5,206 nt of DNA, taken from assembly GCA_002451085.1 (NCBI GenBank), contig DKBE01000090.1, positions 512 through 5,717 on the forward strand, read 5' to 3'. Below are positions 1 through 5,206 of the stretch, piece by piece (the stretch's first letter is position 1; the number at the start of each line of letters is the position of its first letter). The notes beneath the pieces are model-generated. The model had not been told where the DNA came from. It saw nothing but the letters and a program-made list of their open reading frames with translations, and made no database searches. Source of the stretch: Proteobacteria bacterium UBA6908 (GTDB taxonomy: Bacteria; Pseudomonadota; Gammaproteobacteria; Acidiferrobacterales; UBA6901). Position numbers and translations under genes: made by a program.

Positions 1-263
<263 letters not shown>

Positions 264-281
264 CTGCATACGTAGTACCAG

Positions 282-309
282 TTGATACTATCGAGACAAA
301 GACGACAAT
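282..309 (+). promoter_or_regulatory. Possible sigma-70-type promoter ahead of the accessory gene block
   Basis: TTGATA at 282-287 matches the -35 consensus at 5 of 6 bases, and GACAAT at 304-309 matches the -10 consensus at 4 of 6, with a 16-base spacer. The stretch is AT-richer than the flanking genes. If real, transcription would start almost at the ATG at 317, giving a very short or absent leader. This would agree with the lack of a Shine-Dalgarno sequence there. Such matches arise by chance, so this is only a candidate. Confidence 0.25.
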
Positions 310-316
310 ATCGCTG

Positions 317-856
317 ATGCGCAAGGAATACGGCAACGCCCTGCGAAAACTGTTTTCGGCACAGATGAAGCAGGTACTACCTCGCTTTGAAGAAGTGAAG
401 GTCAAATCTGTTTATTGCGCACCGGGCGAGCGGGCCTATCGCTGGATTGTGAGCGAGCCGACCCATTGCTGGATTGTGCTGAGCCCGGATCTGAAGGGTT
501 ATGACCGGTTCCACGTGCTCATCGGCTGGTCAAAGCGGGCGCGCTACCCGGAAGTCAGTATGATTCCGTGTGCCGAGCAACCAACGCCCGACCATGCCGA
601 GTTCGCTTACGACGAGTATCTCATTCGCCTGCCCAGCCTCTGGACCACCATCGACACCCCGTGGGTGGTGCGCGAGTTTCGCGTCCTGACATCCGCAGAG
701 GATCTGCAGGCCAGCATGGTGCCCATCTCCCAGGAACAGGCGCTGAATGACGTAACACCACTGGTCAATGACGCTATCAGCCGGCTCCAGACGCAGGGTC
801 TGTCATACCTGGAAACCTTTGCAGGTTCCTGTGGTGTCGAAGCCAAAACTCAATAG
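317..856 (+). CDS. Uncharacterised 179-aa cytosolic protein, first gene of the accessory block
   Basis: I do not know a function for this protein. It resembles, from memory, conserved hypothetical proteins of proteobacteria that begin with MRKEYG.ALR.LF and contain a HCWIVL..D segment; a distant link to DUF4304-like proteins is possible but unproven. The protein opens with an amphipathic helix (residues 2-24), continues with a basic strand VKVKSVY (27-33), a Trp-rich beta segment (WIVSEPTHCWIVLSPD, 43-58) and HVLIGWSKRARYPEVSM (66-82), and ends in a helix around 137-166. There is no signal peptide or membrane segment, so it is probably soluble. ATG 317 is the first usual start codon after thiC and fits the remembered family N-terminus, although no Shine-Dalgarno sequence precedes it. 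It lies 53 bases after thiC and 8 bases before the next gene. Its setting next to immunity-type genes suggests an immunity or defence-related role, which is inference only. Confidence 0.85.
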   Translation: MRKEYGNALRKLFSAQMKQVLPRFEEVKVKSVYCAPGERAYRWIVSEPTHCWIVLSPDLKGYDRFHVLIGWSKRARYPEVSMIPCAEQPTPDHAEFAYDEYLIRLPSLWTTIDTPWVVREFRVLTSAEDLQASMVPISQEQALNDVTPLVNDAISRLQTQGLSYLETFAGSCGVEAKTQ

Positions 857-858
857 GT
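854..858 (+). promoter_or_regulatory. Stop codon overlapping a short Shine-Dalgarno core (coupling site)
   Basis: The TAG stop of the upstream gene (854-856) shares bases with AGGT (855-858), which sits 6 bases before the ATG at 865. This arrangement lets a terminating ribosome re-initiate on the next gene, so the two genes are probably translated from one message. The SD core is short, so strength cannot be judged. Confidence 0.45.
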
Positions 859-864
859 ACAGAC

Positions 865-1305
865 ATGACCGAACAATGGCTCATCGTGCAGTTTGTAAGC
901 GAAAAGACGGGAAGCTGGGAGACACTCACGACGGCCGCATTGCGTCCTTCTGCAGAAATGCATCCCGAAGATCCGTCCCCAAACCCAGACACCTATGAGA
1001 TTTCACAACCCGTCATCCTTCCGAACGGTGAAGCTTATTCTGTTGGTGTGATCTACGCGGCACGCTCGATGGGAATCAATATGGTCGTGTTCAAGGACGA
1101 CGAGCACTGGAGGACTATCGGCGGCAACAAGGACTGGCTGAACTTGGGTGGCTTTAAAAACGGGGAAACCACGTACAACCCAAGCCTGCTTTTTCACAGT
1201 GACACCGGCATCCCGGTGCAGGTGATGGTTGGTCCGAAACCGGACTTCCGGCCAGGCGGACGAGAAAAAAAATCAGTGTCGGTCCAGGCAGGGACTGAGG
1301 CGTAG
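865..1305 (+). CDS. Unrecognised 146-aa protein, second gene of the accessory block
   Basis: I do not recognise this protein. It has no signal peptide, no membrane segment and no cysteine. The composition suggests a mostly beta fold: a strand WLIVQFV (5-11), a proline-rich turn region (33-50), VILPNGEAYSVGVIYAARS (50-68), a strand INMVVFKDD (71-79), a Trp- and Gly-rich stretch HWRTIGGNKDWLNLGGFKNG (81-100) and a strand VQVMVG (118-123). The tail (129-146) is polar and probably disordered; it includes an A8 run at 1265-1272. The ATG at 865 follows the upstream stop by 8 bases and the next gene starts 7 bases after its own stop, so it sits firmly inside one transcription unit. Local GC is low (28 of 60 in 1141-1200). 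By position it could be an immunity protein of an undescribed family, or a helper of its neighbours; neither is shown by the sequence. Confidence 0.8.
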   Translation: MTEQWLIVQFVSEKTGSWETLTTAALRPSAEMHPEDPSPNPDTYEISQPVILPNGEAYSVGVIYAARSMGINMVVFKDDEHWRTIGGNKDWLNLGGFKNGETTYNPSLLFHSDTGIPVQVMVGPKPDFRPGGREKKSVSVQAGTEA

Positions 1306-1307
1306 GT
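1303..1307 (+). promoter_or_regulatory. Stop codon overlapping a short Shine-Dalgarno core (coupling site)
   Basis: The same arrangement as at 854-858: TAG (1303-1305) overlaps AGGT (1304-1307), placed 5 bases before the ATG at 1313. It supports start choice at 1313 and coupled translation of the 865 and 1313 genes. Confidence 0.45.
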
Positions 1308-1312
1308 AAATA

Positions 1313-1795
1313 ATGTACAGCCAATTTCTTTCAAGGTTCCGGAAACCACCACATGCAGCGGGGATATATCTTACTGACAGCAAATTCGTGATCCACAGTA
1401 TCCATTACACGGACCGGTGGATCGGCGTAGTCGGATCCCCTATTCATGTCCTTGCTTCAGACTCGTCCACCGAGGCATTGGGACAGTCATTGCGCGAAAT
1501 GCTGGCCTCCACACGTTATGGATTGGCCGACCAGGAAGAAGCCCGGGAGCTGAGGAAGGTCTTTCTCAAGGAAGCGGGTTTCAAATCCTGGAAGGCACTG
1601 CAGCAGGATGCTCGATATTGTCAAATCAATGAAAACGGCAAGCACCTGCAATTAATCCCGTCTCGCAATGGCGGTTGGTCCGGGCCAGACCGCGGGTTCC
1701 GCTGGCTGGAAGATGCGAAAGTGACCGTGGCCGTGTCTGTCACGGATGCCGGGCTCGGCCGGGCGCTACTTGAGACGATGCAGCGCTGCCAATGA
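1313..1795 (+). CDS. CdiI-like immunity protein, DUF1436 family (contact-dependent growth inhibition)
   Basis: This 160-aa protein resembles the DUF1436 family, annotated as immunity proteins of contact-dependent growth inhibition systems. Such proteins bind the toxic C-terminus of a cognate CdiA in the cytosol and neutralise it. Visible family-like features in order: a short basic N-terminus followed by a strand GIYLTDSKFVIHS (17-29); SSTEALGQSLREML (51-64), corresponding to the family's first helix; the segment AGFKSWKAL (88-96), close to the typical G.KSW; a strand-turn NGKHLQLIPSRN (108-119); a GF at 128-129; and the C-terminal LGRALLETMQRC helix (148-159). Length is typical. There is no signal peptide. 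No cdiA or cdiB gene is visible, so this is an orphan copy as far as the window shows. Local GC is low at its 5' end (28 of 60 in 1321-1380). Family assignment is from memory of motifs; which toxin it would counter is unknown. Confidence 0.75.
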   Translation: MYSQFLSRFRKPPHAAGIYLTDSKFVIHSIHYTDRWIGVVGSPIHVLASDSSTEALGQSLREMLASTRYGLADQEEARELRKVFLKEAGFKSWKALQQDARYCQINENGKHLQLIPSRNGGWSGPDRGFRWLEDAKVTVAVSVTDAGLGRALLETMQRCQ

Positions 1796-1825
1796 ATCCG
1801 ATAACCTGAGAATAAAAAGGCAGAA

Positions 1826-1833
1826 GAGGAGGG
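1826..1833 (+). promoter_or_regulatory. Strong Shine-Dalgarno sequence
   Basis: GAGGAGGG lies 7 bases before the ATG at 1841. It is by far the best ribosome binding site in the block and fixes the start of the large gene. It suggests that this gene is translated independently of, and more efficiently than, the three small genes before it. Confidence 0.8.
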
Positions 1834-1840
1834 CACCATC

Positions 1841-3937
1841 ATGACGGACGAACGACTGTTCACGCTGGATGAGGGCGCATTCGGTATTACGATTCCTCAT
1901 CCCGGCATGGACCCGGAGGAATATCGCAATCTGCGCGGGCTGTATGCCTTCTACCAGACCAACAGCGGACAGCGCACGGACTTGCTGGAGCTGTGCACGT
2001 TGCCATGGCCGGCAGACAAGGATCGTGCCGCCATGACCGAACAGATGCTGGCCGGGATGCGGACCGCAATGGAGATGATGCCGGCCTCGCAACGCAAGCA
2101 GATGGAAGACAGTATCGCGATGTATTCCCAACAGTTGAATTCGCAGGAACAGGATTCGCGCAAGTTTCCTGATCGCGTGGCCGTGACTACCGACGGTAAG
2201 GTGCTGCTGGCGTTCAAGCATAAGTCCAAGATGACCTCCCCACCGGAGCGCATTCTGCGGCTGATCGACGTGCAGGCGGGAAAAATCCTGCTGGAGGAAA
2301 AGCCCGGCGGTGGCGGGGGGCTCCTGAGTTTCGGCGGCAACAAGCAGAAGGTCGCGGAGATGCTGGCCATGTCCGGTGACGGACACAGTGCGCTGCTGTA
2401 TACAGCGACGGAAGGTGTTCATGCCGTGACCCTGTCCAAGGGATTGCCGCGCGTGTTTTCACCCGTCGTGCCGAATGCCGACTTTCATTACGGCGCCTGG
2501 GCGCCGGGACGGTGGTTGATCAATGCCGATGCGCTCGAGCGTAACCGGCTGTTGAGCCTTGATGACAAAACCGGAAAGACCCAGTTTGACCTCAAGCTCG
2601 CCGGGGCGTTGAGTGATATCGCCGTATCCGCGGATGGTCGACGTGCGGCCGTGGGTCTGATGGGCGGCACTGTCCAGGTGGTGACACTCGAATCCGGTGC
2701 GGTCACCACCTACAAGCCACACCGTGGCGCCAAGCGTGATACATGGACCCATGTGGCCGTCTCGCCGGATGGCCGCATGCTGGCCTCGTGGCTGCTGGAC
2801 GACAAATGGGTGGCCCTGACTGATCTCGATACGGGCCGCACCATGCGCTGGCTGCCGCTGGAACGAATGATCGTGCGTGAACCGGACGGGACAGCCTCGG
2901 TCAGTTCACCGGGTTTTGTCTTTCAGGGAAATCAGTTTGTGACGTTGGCAGTGGGAGCAATTGCCCGGCACGAACGACCCACCGTCGAAGGGGTCTCCGT
3001 GTTTGTGTCACAGATCGACCATCCGGAATTCAAGAAACCGGTGAAGCTCAATAAAAAAGAGCCCCTGGAGGCGAACCTCAAGCGCTTTGGTCTTGCGCGC
3101 GTCGCGCGCAATATCGTCGAGTACTGGTCGCCGCCGGCCCTGCTCAAGCTCAAGCGTGCCGGCAAGAAGGCGCTGCCGGTGGGCAGCTCGCGGCTCGGCG
3201 GTGCACCGGATCTGCCGGCCAATACGCATTGGCCACGCTGGAATGATCAGCCCATGTCCTTTGTGGTGCAGTTCAATCTGGAAGAGCTGGCAGGGGCACA
3301 GCCTAAAAACCGGCTGCCGAAATCCGGTTTGCTTTCCGTGTTTCTGGGTTGCAATGGCAGTGAACCCTACCCGTTGGGCATTCCGGAAGAACGAGGCGGG
3401 TGGCGTGTTCTCTGGACACCGGCCGGCAGCTCACTTCAGCGTCAACCCATGCCCAAGTTGTCCGATGAGGTTGAGTCAATTTTTCGCATTGACGAGGCCG
3501 CCATAGAGTTCAAAGCGGGTGGTTTGGTGCTGCCCAAGGAAGACTCGTTTCTCGTGGAGGCGATGCAGCTGATGCCCGAGGAGCAGCAGGGTTATGTGGA
3601 CCTGATCCAGCAAGTGAACCAGGAGCCGCCCGAAGGCCAACCAGCCCATCAACTGCTCGGTCATCCCTGGGCCCTGCAAGGCAACGACATGGAAATGGCC
3701 TGCGCGCGTGCCGTCGCCGGGGAGGACCCATACAGTGCCCTGGTGCCTGAAGACCCGGCCTTCGCCGAATGGTTGCGCCGCGCCGCCGGCTGGCAGCTGT
3801 TGCTGCAGCTCGACAGTGATGAAACCAGTACGAACATGCTCTGGGGAGACGCCGGTTTGTACTACTGGTTTCTCGCGCGCGAGAAACTCTACGGTCACAA
3901 CTTTGAAGAGACGTGGGGTCAAACGCAGTGCCACTGA
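1841..3937 (+). CDS. WD40-like repeat protein with C-terminal YwqG/DUF1963 domain
   Basis: This 698-aa protein has two parts. Residues about 100-390 carry recurring strand-turn units of the type hAhSxDGxxhhh (VAVTTDG 113-119, LAMSGDG 175-181, IAVSADG 260-266, VAVSPDG 305-311), as in WD40 or related beta-propellers. One putative blade is interrupted by a glycine loop with five consecutive Gly (156-160). Residues about 430-698 match the DUF1963 (YwqG) family: SSRLGGAPDLP (449-459), a Trp-Pro pair, VVQFNLEEL, the HQLLGHP segment (603-609), LLQLDSD ending at 660, and the near-invariant WGDAG (668-672), ending as the family usually does. The molecular function of DUF1963 is not established; from memory, members occur among immunity genes of polymorphic toxin loci. 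No signal peptide is seen, so it is probably cytosolic. The helical, Met- and Gln-rich N-terminus (about 60-105) is unassigned. A strong SD supports the start. It lies 45 bases after the DUF1436-like gene. The fusion is unusual, since YwqG itself is a stand-alone domain. Confidence 0.9.
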   Translation: MTDERLFTLDEGAFGITIPHPGMDPEEYRNLRGLYAFYQTNSGQRTDLLELCTLPWPADKDRAAMTEQMLAGMRTAMEMMPASQRKQMEDSIAMYSQQLNSQEQDSRKFPDRVAVTTDGKVLLAFKHKSKMTSPPERILRLIDVQAGKILLEEKPGGGGGLLSFGGNKQKVAEMLAMSGDGHSALLYTATEGVHAVTLSKGLPRVFSPVVPNADFHYGAWAPGRWLINADALERNRLLSLDDKTGKTQFDLKLAGALSDIAVSADGRRAAVGLMGGTVQVVTLESGAVTTYKPHRGAKRDTWTHVAVSPDGRMLASWLLDDKWVALTDLDTGRTMRWLPLERMIVREPDGTASVSSPGFVFQGNQFVTLAVGAIARHERPTVEGVSVFVSQIDHPEFKKPVKLNKKEPLEANLKRFGLARVARNIVEYWSPPALLKLKRAGKKALPVGSSRLGGAPDLPANTHWPRWNDQPMSFVVQFNLEELAGAQPKNRLPKSGLLSVFLGCNGSEPYPLGIPEERGGWRVLWTPAGSSLQRQPMPKLSDEVESIFRIDEAAIEFKAGGLVLPKEDSFLVEAMQLMPEEQQGYVDLIQQVNQEPPEGQPAHQLLGHPWALQGNDMEMACARAVAGEDPYSALVPEDPAFAEWLRRAAGWQLLLQLDSDETSTNMLWGDAGLYYWFLAREKLYGHNFEETWGQTQCH

Positions 3938-3945
3938 TACTGGAG

Positions 3946-3963
3946 AACCGCCCGCCTGCGGTT
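3946..3963 (+). terminator. Hairpin after the large gene; weak terminator or attenuator candidate
   Basis: AACCGC (3946-3951) and GCGGTT (3958-3963) form a perfect 6-bp stem around a 6-base loop, extendable by one G-T pair. It starts 8 bases after the stop of the 1841 gene. The bases after it are TAAATATAA rather than a clean run of T, so intrinsic termination would be partial at best. It marks the likely 3' end of the accessory block. Confidence 0.35.
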
Positions 3964-3970
3964 TAAATAT

Positions 3971-3977
3971 AAGGGGA
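3971..3977 (+). promoter_or_regulatory. Ribosome binding site deciding a GTG start
   Basis: AAGGGGA sits 4 bases before the GTG at 3982, and an in-frame TAA at 3970-3972 rules out any earlier start. Together with the signal peptide that follows directly, this fixes GTG 3982 as the start codon. Confidence 0.7.
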
Positions 3978-3981
3978 ATCC

Positions 3982-4782
3982 GTGCGTCCACCGCTGTTGC
4001 TGCTCTTCATCCTGAGTCTCATCTGTTGCGTGCCGGCACAGGCCGCAGACCCTGTCCCCGTTAAACCTGTGGTTGTGCTCTTTGGCGAGAACATTTACCC
4101 CAAAGACCTCGTCGCGCCCGCCCACAGCCAGCCGCCTGCCGATCCGGCCGGCGTGGAGCGTGCCCAGGGCGAGCGCCTGCGCGCACGGGTGTGGAAGGCG
4201 GTATTCGAGGATTACGTGCGCCGCAGAAACATCGTGCCGACCGATGCCGAGATCGCCTCGCACATTGAAGGGCACGCGCGCCTGAAAGCGCGCTCCGACG
4301 CCGAGCGTGTGCAGCAGCGTGCGTCACTGGTCGAGGAACTCAAATCGCCAACCCTCCCCGAGAAGCGACGTCAGGCCGCTCAGCAACATCTCGACACCCT
4401 CGATCAGTTGGCGATATTCGAGGCCAAGCGTGAACAGGAACTGCGCGACCCGTCACGGCGCCAGATGCAACAACAGGCCGAGCGGCGCGTGGCCGAGGTC
4501 TGGGTGCGGCAATGGAAGCTCAACCAGGTGCTGTATCGCGAGTTCGGTGGGCGCATCATCTTCCAGCAGGCCGGCTGGGAACCGATCGACGCGTACCGAA
4601 TGCTGCTTGAGCAGAACGAGGTGGCCAAAACGCTCGTCATCCACGATCCGGTATCGCGCGCCGCTGTCTACCGCTACTTCGAGCACCGCTACGTCTACGC
4701 CGACGAAAAGAAAGCACACTTCTATTTCGAGAAGCCCTATTGGGAACGCACTCCGGACGAAATGAAAGCGGCCGGTTTTTAG
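3982..4782 (+). CDS. Secreted protein with SurA-N-like helical region, no isomerase domain seen
   Basis: The 266-aa product starts with a typical Sec signal peptide: a basic start, a hydrophobic core (residues 5-17) and a likely signal peptidase I site after AQA (19-21). The pair of cysteines at 15-16 does not make a good lipobox, because the residue before Cys16 is Cys rather than Gly, Ala or Ser. The mature part has the pattern of the N-terminal domain of SurA/PpiD-type periplasmic foldases: a short strand VVVLFGENIYPKDL (30-43), a helix with RLRARVWKAVFEDYVRRR, then NIVPTDAEIASHI (83-95), the usual 'Y....gI.PTdaEI' step. A long, charged, Gln/Arg/Glu-rich helical region follows (about 98-175). 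I see no parvulin-type rotamase domain. The C-terminus (about 215-266) is rich in Tyr, Phe and His and has no recognised match. A periplasmic chaperone-like role is inference. The gene is very GC-rich (47 of 60 in 4141-4200), unlike the small genes upstream, and probably belongs to the core genome. Confidence 0.85.
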   Translation: MRPPLLLLFILSLICCVPAQAADPVPVKPVVVLFGENIYPKDLVAPAHSQPPADPAGVERAQGERLRARVWKAVFEDYVRRRNIVPTDAEIASHIEGHARLKARSDAERVQQRASLVEELKSPTLPEKRRQAAQQHLDTLDQLAIFEAKREQELRDPSRRQMQQQAERRVAEVWVRQWKLNQVLYREFGGRIIFQQAGWEPIDAYRMLLEQNEVAKTLVIHDPVSRAAVYRYFEHRYVYADEKKAHFYFEKPYWERTPDEMKAAGF

Positions 4783-4867
4783 GTAAGTTTCAATTCATTC
4801 TCACGCTGTGGCCTTGGCCCGGGTGCCGCCCACGGCTGCGGGCAACGTCGCGCTGCGCAGAAATGCA
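4783..4867. other. Short intergenic region between convergent genes
   Basis: This 85-base gap separates the 3' ends of the 3982 gene (+) and the hydrolase gene (-). It is GC-rich around 4810-4857 and contains small self-complementary pieces, such as GCCG (4825-4828) with CGGC (4833-4836), but no stem followed by a run of T on either strand. I see no convincing terminator, so any termination here may be factor-dependent. Confidence 0.4.
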
Positions 4868-5206
4868 TCACTCGAAATCACGCGCCAGTACTTCGCGGAT
4901 GGCCTTGATGACAATCTCCGGTTTGTCGTTCTGGATAAAATGCCCGCTCTCCACCCACTGCTGACGGCCGTCCGGATACAGGAGCGCGAAATCCGCACGC
5001 TTGCGGTTGGAATGCTTCACAACTTCGTCGTCCCGTGTGTCCACGGCGCTCAGGATGATCACCGGCTTGTCGGTCACTGTGGGCAGGCGCAGCACTTCCT
5101 GGCCGGTAAGGGGGGCGGATTGGAATTCCCTTTCCCGCTCGCCGTTTAAAAACATAAAAACGAGCGCGCGCACCCACCACGATTGCCGTTCGAGCGCACC
5201 GGCGCC
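4868..5206 (-). CDS. Alpha/beta-fold hydrolase, C-terminal fragment
   Basis: The reading frame is open to the right edge of the window, so the N-terminal part, including any nucleophile elbow, is missing; a GTG at 5173 is inside the frame and is unlikely to be the true start. The 112 visible residues have the C-terminal layout of an alpha/beta hydrolase: a strand KPVIILSAVDTRDDE, where the Asp residues could supply the catalytic acid, a second strand ADFALLYPDG, then VESGHFIQNDKPEIVIKAI, in which the His of GHFIQ (codon 4942-4940) is the expected catalytic histidine, and a closing helix. The segment WWVRALVFMFLNGEREREF before it probably belongs to the cap region. Substrate cannot be told from this part. 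It is convergent with the 3982 gene and not part of the accessory transcription unit. Stop TGA at 4870-4868. Confidence 0.85.
   Translation of the reverse strand, partial: GAGALERQSWWVRALVFMFLNGEREREFQSAPLTGQEVLRLPTVTDKPVIILSAVDTRDDEVVKHSNRKRADFALLYPDGRQQWVESGHFIQNDKPEIVIKAIREVLARDFE

Noticed and set aside
272..291. An inverted repeat after thiC (272-277 with 286-291) as a thiC terminator.
   Set aside because: The stem is AT-rich with one G-T pair and an 8-base loop, and no T run follows, so termination is unlikely.
441..478. An 11-base direct repeat, GCTGGATTGTG, at 441-451 and 468-478, in phase, giving two WIV triplets.
   Set aside because: It lies inside the coding sequence, the sequence after the repeat does not align, and the paired aromatic strands look like part of the fold rather than a recent duplication.
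811..826. A GGAAACC/GGTTCC inverted repeat near the end of the first accessory gene.
   Set aside because: The stem has a bulge, lies within coding sequence and has no T run after it.
1265..1272. A run of eight A bases near the 3' end of the 865 gene as a possible programmed slippage site.
   Set aside because: A -1 shift reaches TGA at 1296-1298 and a +1 shift reaches TAA at 1307-1309; both change only the disordered tail and yield no fusion to the next gene.
2315..2320. A run of six G bases in the large gene as a possible phase-variation tract.
   Set aside because: It is short for phase variation and encodes part of a normal glycine loop in an intact reading frame.
1766..2422. A long open frame on the minus strand (218 codons) opposite the large gene.
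   Set aside because: It is antisense to a gene with clear family motifs and a strong SD, and its translation has the His/Arg/Gln-rich look of a shadow frame.
4808..5149. A plus-strand open frame of 113 codons at the right end.
   Set aside because: It is antisense to the alpha/beta-hydrolase fragment, whose GHFIQ motif and family pattern show that the minus strand is the coding one.

Overview
The window looks like a chromosomal segment from a GC-rich Gram-negative bacterium, most likely a gammaproteobacterium. The pointers are a ThiC C-terminus of proteobacterial type, a signal-peptide protein resembling the N-terminal part of a periplasmic foldase, and a DUF1436/CdiI-type immunity protein. 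The species cannot be named from the sequence alone.

Layout. Positions 1-263 (+) hold the C-terminal end of thiC (thiamine pyrimidine synthesis). Positions 317-3937 (+) hold four same-strand genes with short gaps: a 179-aa uncharacterised protein (317-856), a 146-aa unrecognised protein (865-1305), a 160-aa protein resembling the CDI immunity family DUF1436 (1313-1795), and a 698-aa protein with WD40-like repeats followed by a YwqG/DUF1963 domain (1841-3937). Positions 3982-4782 (+) hold a secreted protein with a SurA-N-like segment and no recognisable catalytic isomerase domain. Positions 4868-5206 (-) hold the C-terminal part of an alpha/beta-hydrolase-like protein, convergent with the previous gene and cut by the window edge. 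No intergenic stretch exceeds 86 bases. I saw no tRNA, rRNA, CRISPR array, insertion sequence or integrase.

How the genes may work together. The 317-3937 block looks like an accessory cassette inserted between housekeeping genes. Two of its members (DUF1436 and, less firmly, DUF1963) belong to families met among immunity genes of contact-dependent or polymorphic toxin systems, yet no toxin, adhesin or secretion gene is present. My reading is an orphan (toxin-less) immunity array. The two small unknown genes are candidate immunity families by association, and the large protein is an unusual propeller plus DUF1963 architecture. Hand counts of GC support a compositional dip in the small genes (28/60 in 1141-1200 and in 1321-1380, against 37/60 in 2581-2640 and 47/60 in 4141-4200), which fits acquisition from elsewhere but does not prove it.
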